Part shown: piece after piece, positions 63,733 through 64,000 of the stretch
Layout: every line of letters begins with the position of its first letter
Numbering within the stretch: position 1 is the stretch's first letter
NCBI RefSeq assembly: GCF_020860705.1
Contig: NZ_JAJBTT010000001.1
Span: 142,438 to 206,437 of the forward strand
Length of the DNA stretch: 64,000 nt
Reading direction: 5' to 3'
From: Akkermansia sp.
Lineage (GTDB): Bacteria; Verrucomicrobiota; Verrucomicrobiia; Verrucomicrobiales; Akkermansiaceae
Notes under the pieces: model-generated
Database searches by the model: none
Seen by the model: the letters and a program-made list of their open reading frames with translations, nothing else
Told to the model about the DNA's origin: nothing
Program-made: the position numbers and the translations under genes

Positions 63733-63965
63733 TACCGGAACGCAATATAACTGCCGGAATTTTTCTTTTCAATCGTCAACTGCCTGGCGTGAGTCCAGGA
63801 AGGTGGAGGAAGGGAAAAGACCAGTTCCCATGGCCGTAATAGCCGTAATAGACAAAAAGGACATTATGGACGCTATGGACGCTATGGAGATGTGGAGAAG
63901 TGGGCCTTCTCGTCCACAGTGTCCATTAAGTCAACTAAGTCCATTGAGAGCTCCCAAGAAGCGAA
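63733..63965. repeat. Short tandem and inverted repeats in intergenic DNA
   Basis: GCCGTAATA is duplicated (63833-63850). Then TATGGACGC occurs twice (63866-63883), followed by TATGGAGA. Beyond a strong hairpin (TGTGGAGAAG, 63891-63900, with CTTCTC and TCCACA, 63906-63918) come GTCCATTAAGTC and AAGTCCATT (63921-63945), which are roughly the reverse complement of the left repeats. The whole forms an imperfect inverted repeat of about 90 bp. No gene is visible. Confidence 0.55.
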
Positions 63966-64000
63966 CAAGCCCCGCGAGGTACGGGACCTGGCGGGGCTTG
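63966..64000. terminator. Strong GC hairpin at the window end
   Basis: CAAGCCCCGC (63966-63975) and GCGGGGCTTG (63991-64000) are perfect 10-bp inverted arms with a 15-base loop. The window stops exactly at the stem end, so a T run cannot be seen. It may be a terminator for a gene outside. Confidence 0.5.

Overview
This 64 kb window looks like chromosomal DNA from a mucin-degrading Verrucomicrobium, most likely Akkermansia muciniphila or a close relative. The genus is inferred from gene content and was not checked by database search. The DNA is GC-rich with many secreted glycan-active enzymes (GH16, GH20, GH29, GH36, GH105, a sialate O-acetylesterase-like protein, an SGNH hydrolase). It also shows anaerobic metabolism (class III ribonucleotide reductase, rubrerythrin), weak or absent Shine-Dalgarno sequences at many starts, and short monocistronic units on both strands. 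No rRNA, tRNA, CRISPR array or insertion sequence was recognised.

Layout. 0-0.84 kb: end of recN. 0.86-3.1 kb: AT-richer accessory patch with a small protein and its decayed tandem copy, an outer-membrane barrel, and a divergent pair of small DNA-binding-like proteins around an inverted repeat. 3.2-22.4 kb: CopA, GH16, SGNH hydrolase, EF-P, ACT protein/ArgD, MscL, alkaline phosphatase, an MFS carrier, GH20, M42 peptidase, rubrerythrin, an EptA-like phosphoethanolamine transferase and a GH105-DUF4861 fusion. 22.4-27.7 kb: class III ribonucleotide reductase unit, preceded by an NrdR-box-like palindrome and a cobalamin riboswitch. Its glycyl-radical domain is a separate 64-residue gene between nrdD and nrdG; an AspT/YidE-type transporter follows. 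28-47.8 kb: GH36, HU, two paralogous polytopic membrane proteins, a DUF3750/lipoprotein/RlmD/MiaB run, ComEC, an HD hydrolase, GH29, endonuclease IV, enolase and a SWIM protein.

47.8-57.4 kb is the most interesting region, probably a genomic island. Minus-strand genes with overlapping ends encode three sugar-transfer-type ATP-grasp proteins, a polysaccharide pyruvyl transferase, a PP-loop ATPase with a Cys-rich site and a GT25 glycosyltransferase, ending in a frameshifted, truncated acyltransferase. At the upstream end lie an outer-membrane barrel gene, a pair of 17-bp inverted repeats about 145 bp apart, and a divergent tyrosine recombinase. Together these suggest a surface glycoconjugate locus that may be switched by DNA inversion. 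57.5-64 kb returns to core genes: argH, a SulP transporter, nrdR with a co-oriented unknown gene, and the sialate esterase, ending in repeat-rich intergenic DNA.

The genes connect in several ways. The secreted hydrolases, esterases and hexosaminidase fit stepwise mucin O-glycan trimming. NrdR (61.4 kb) is the expected regulator of the nrdDG unit (22.6 kb), which is also under a B12 sensor. ArgD and ArgH are two arginine-pathway enzymes placed far apart.
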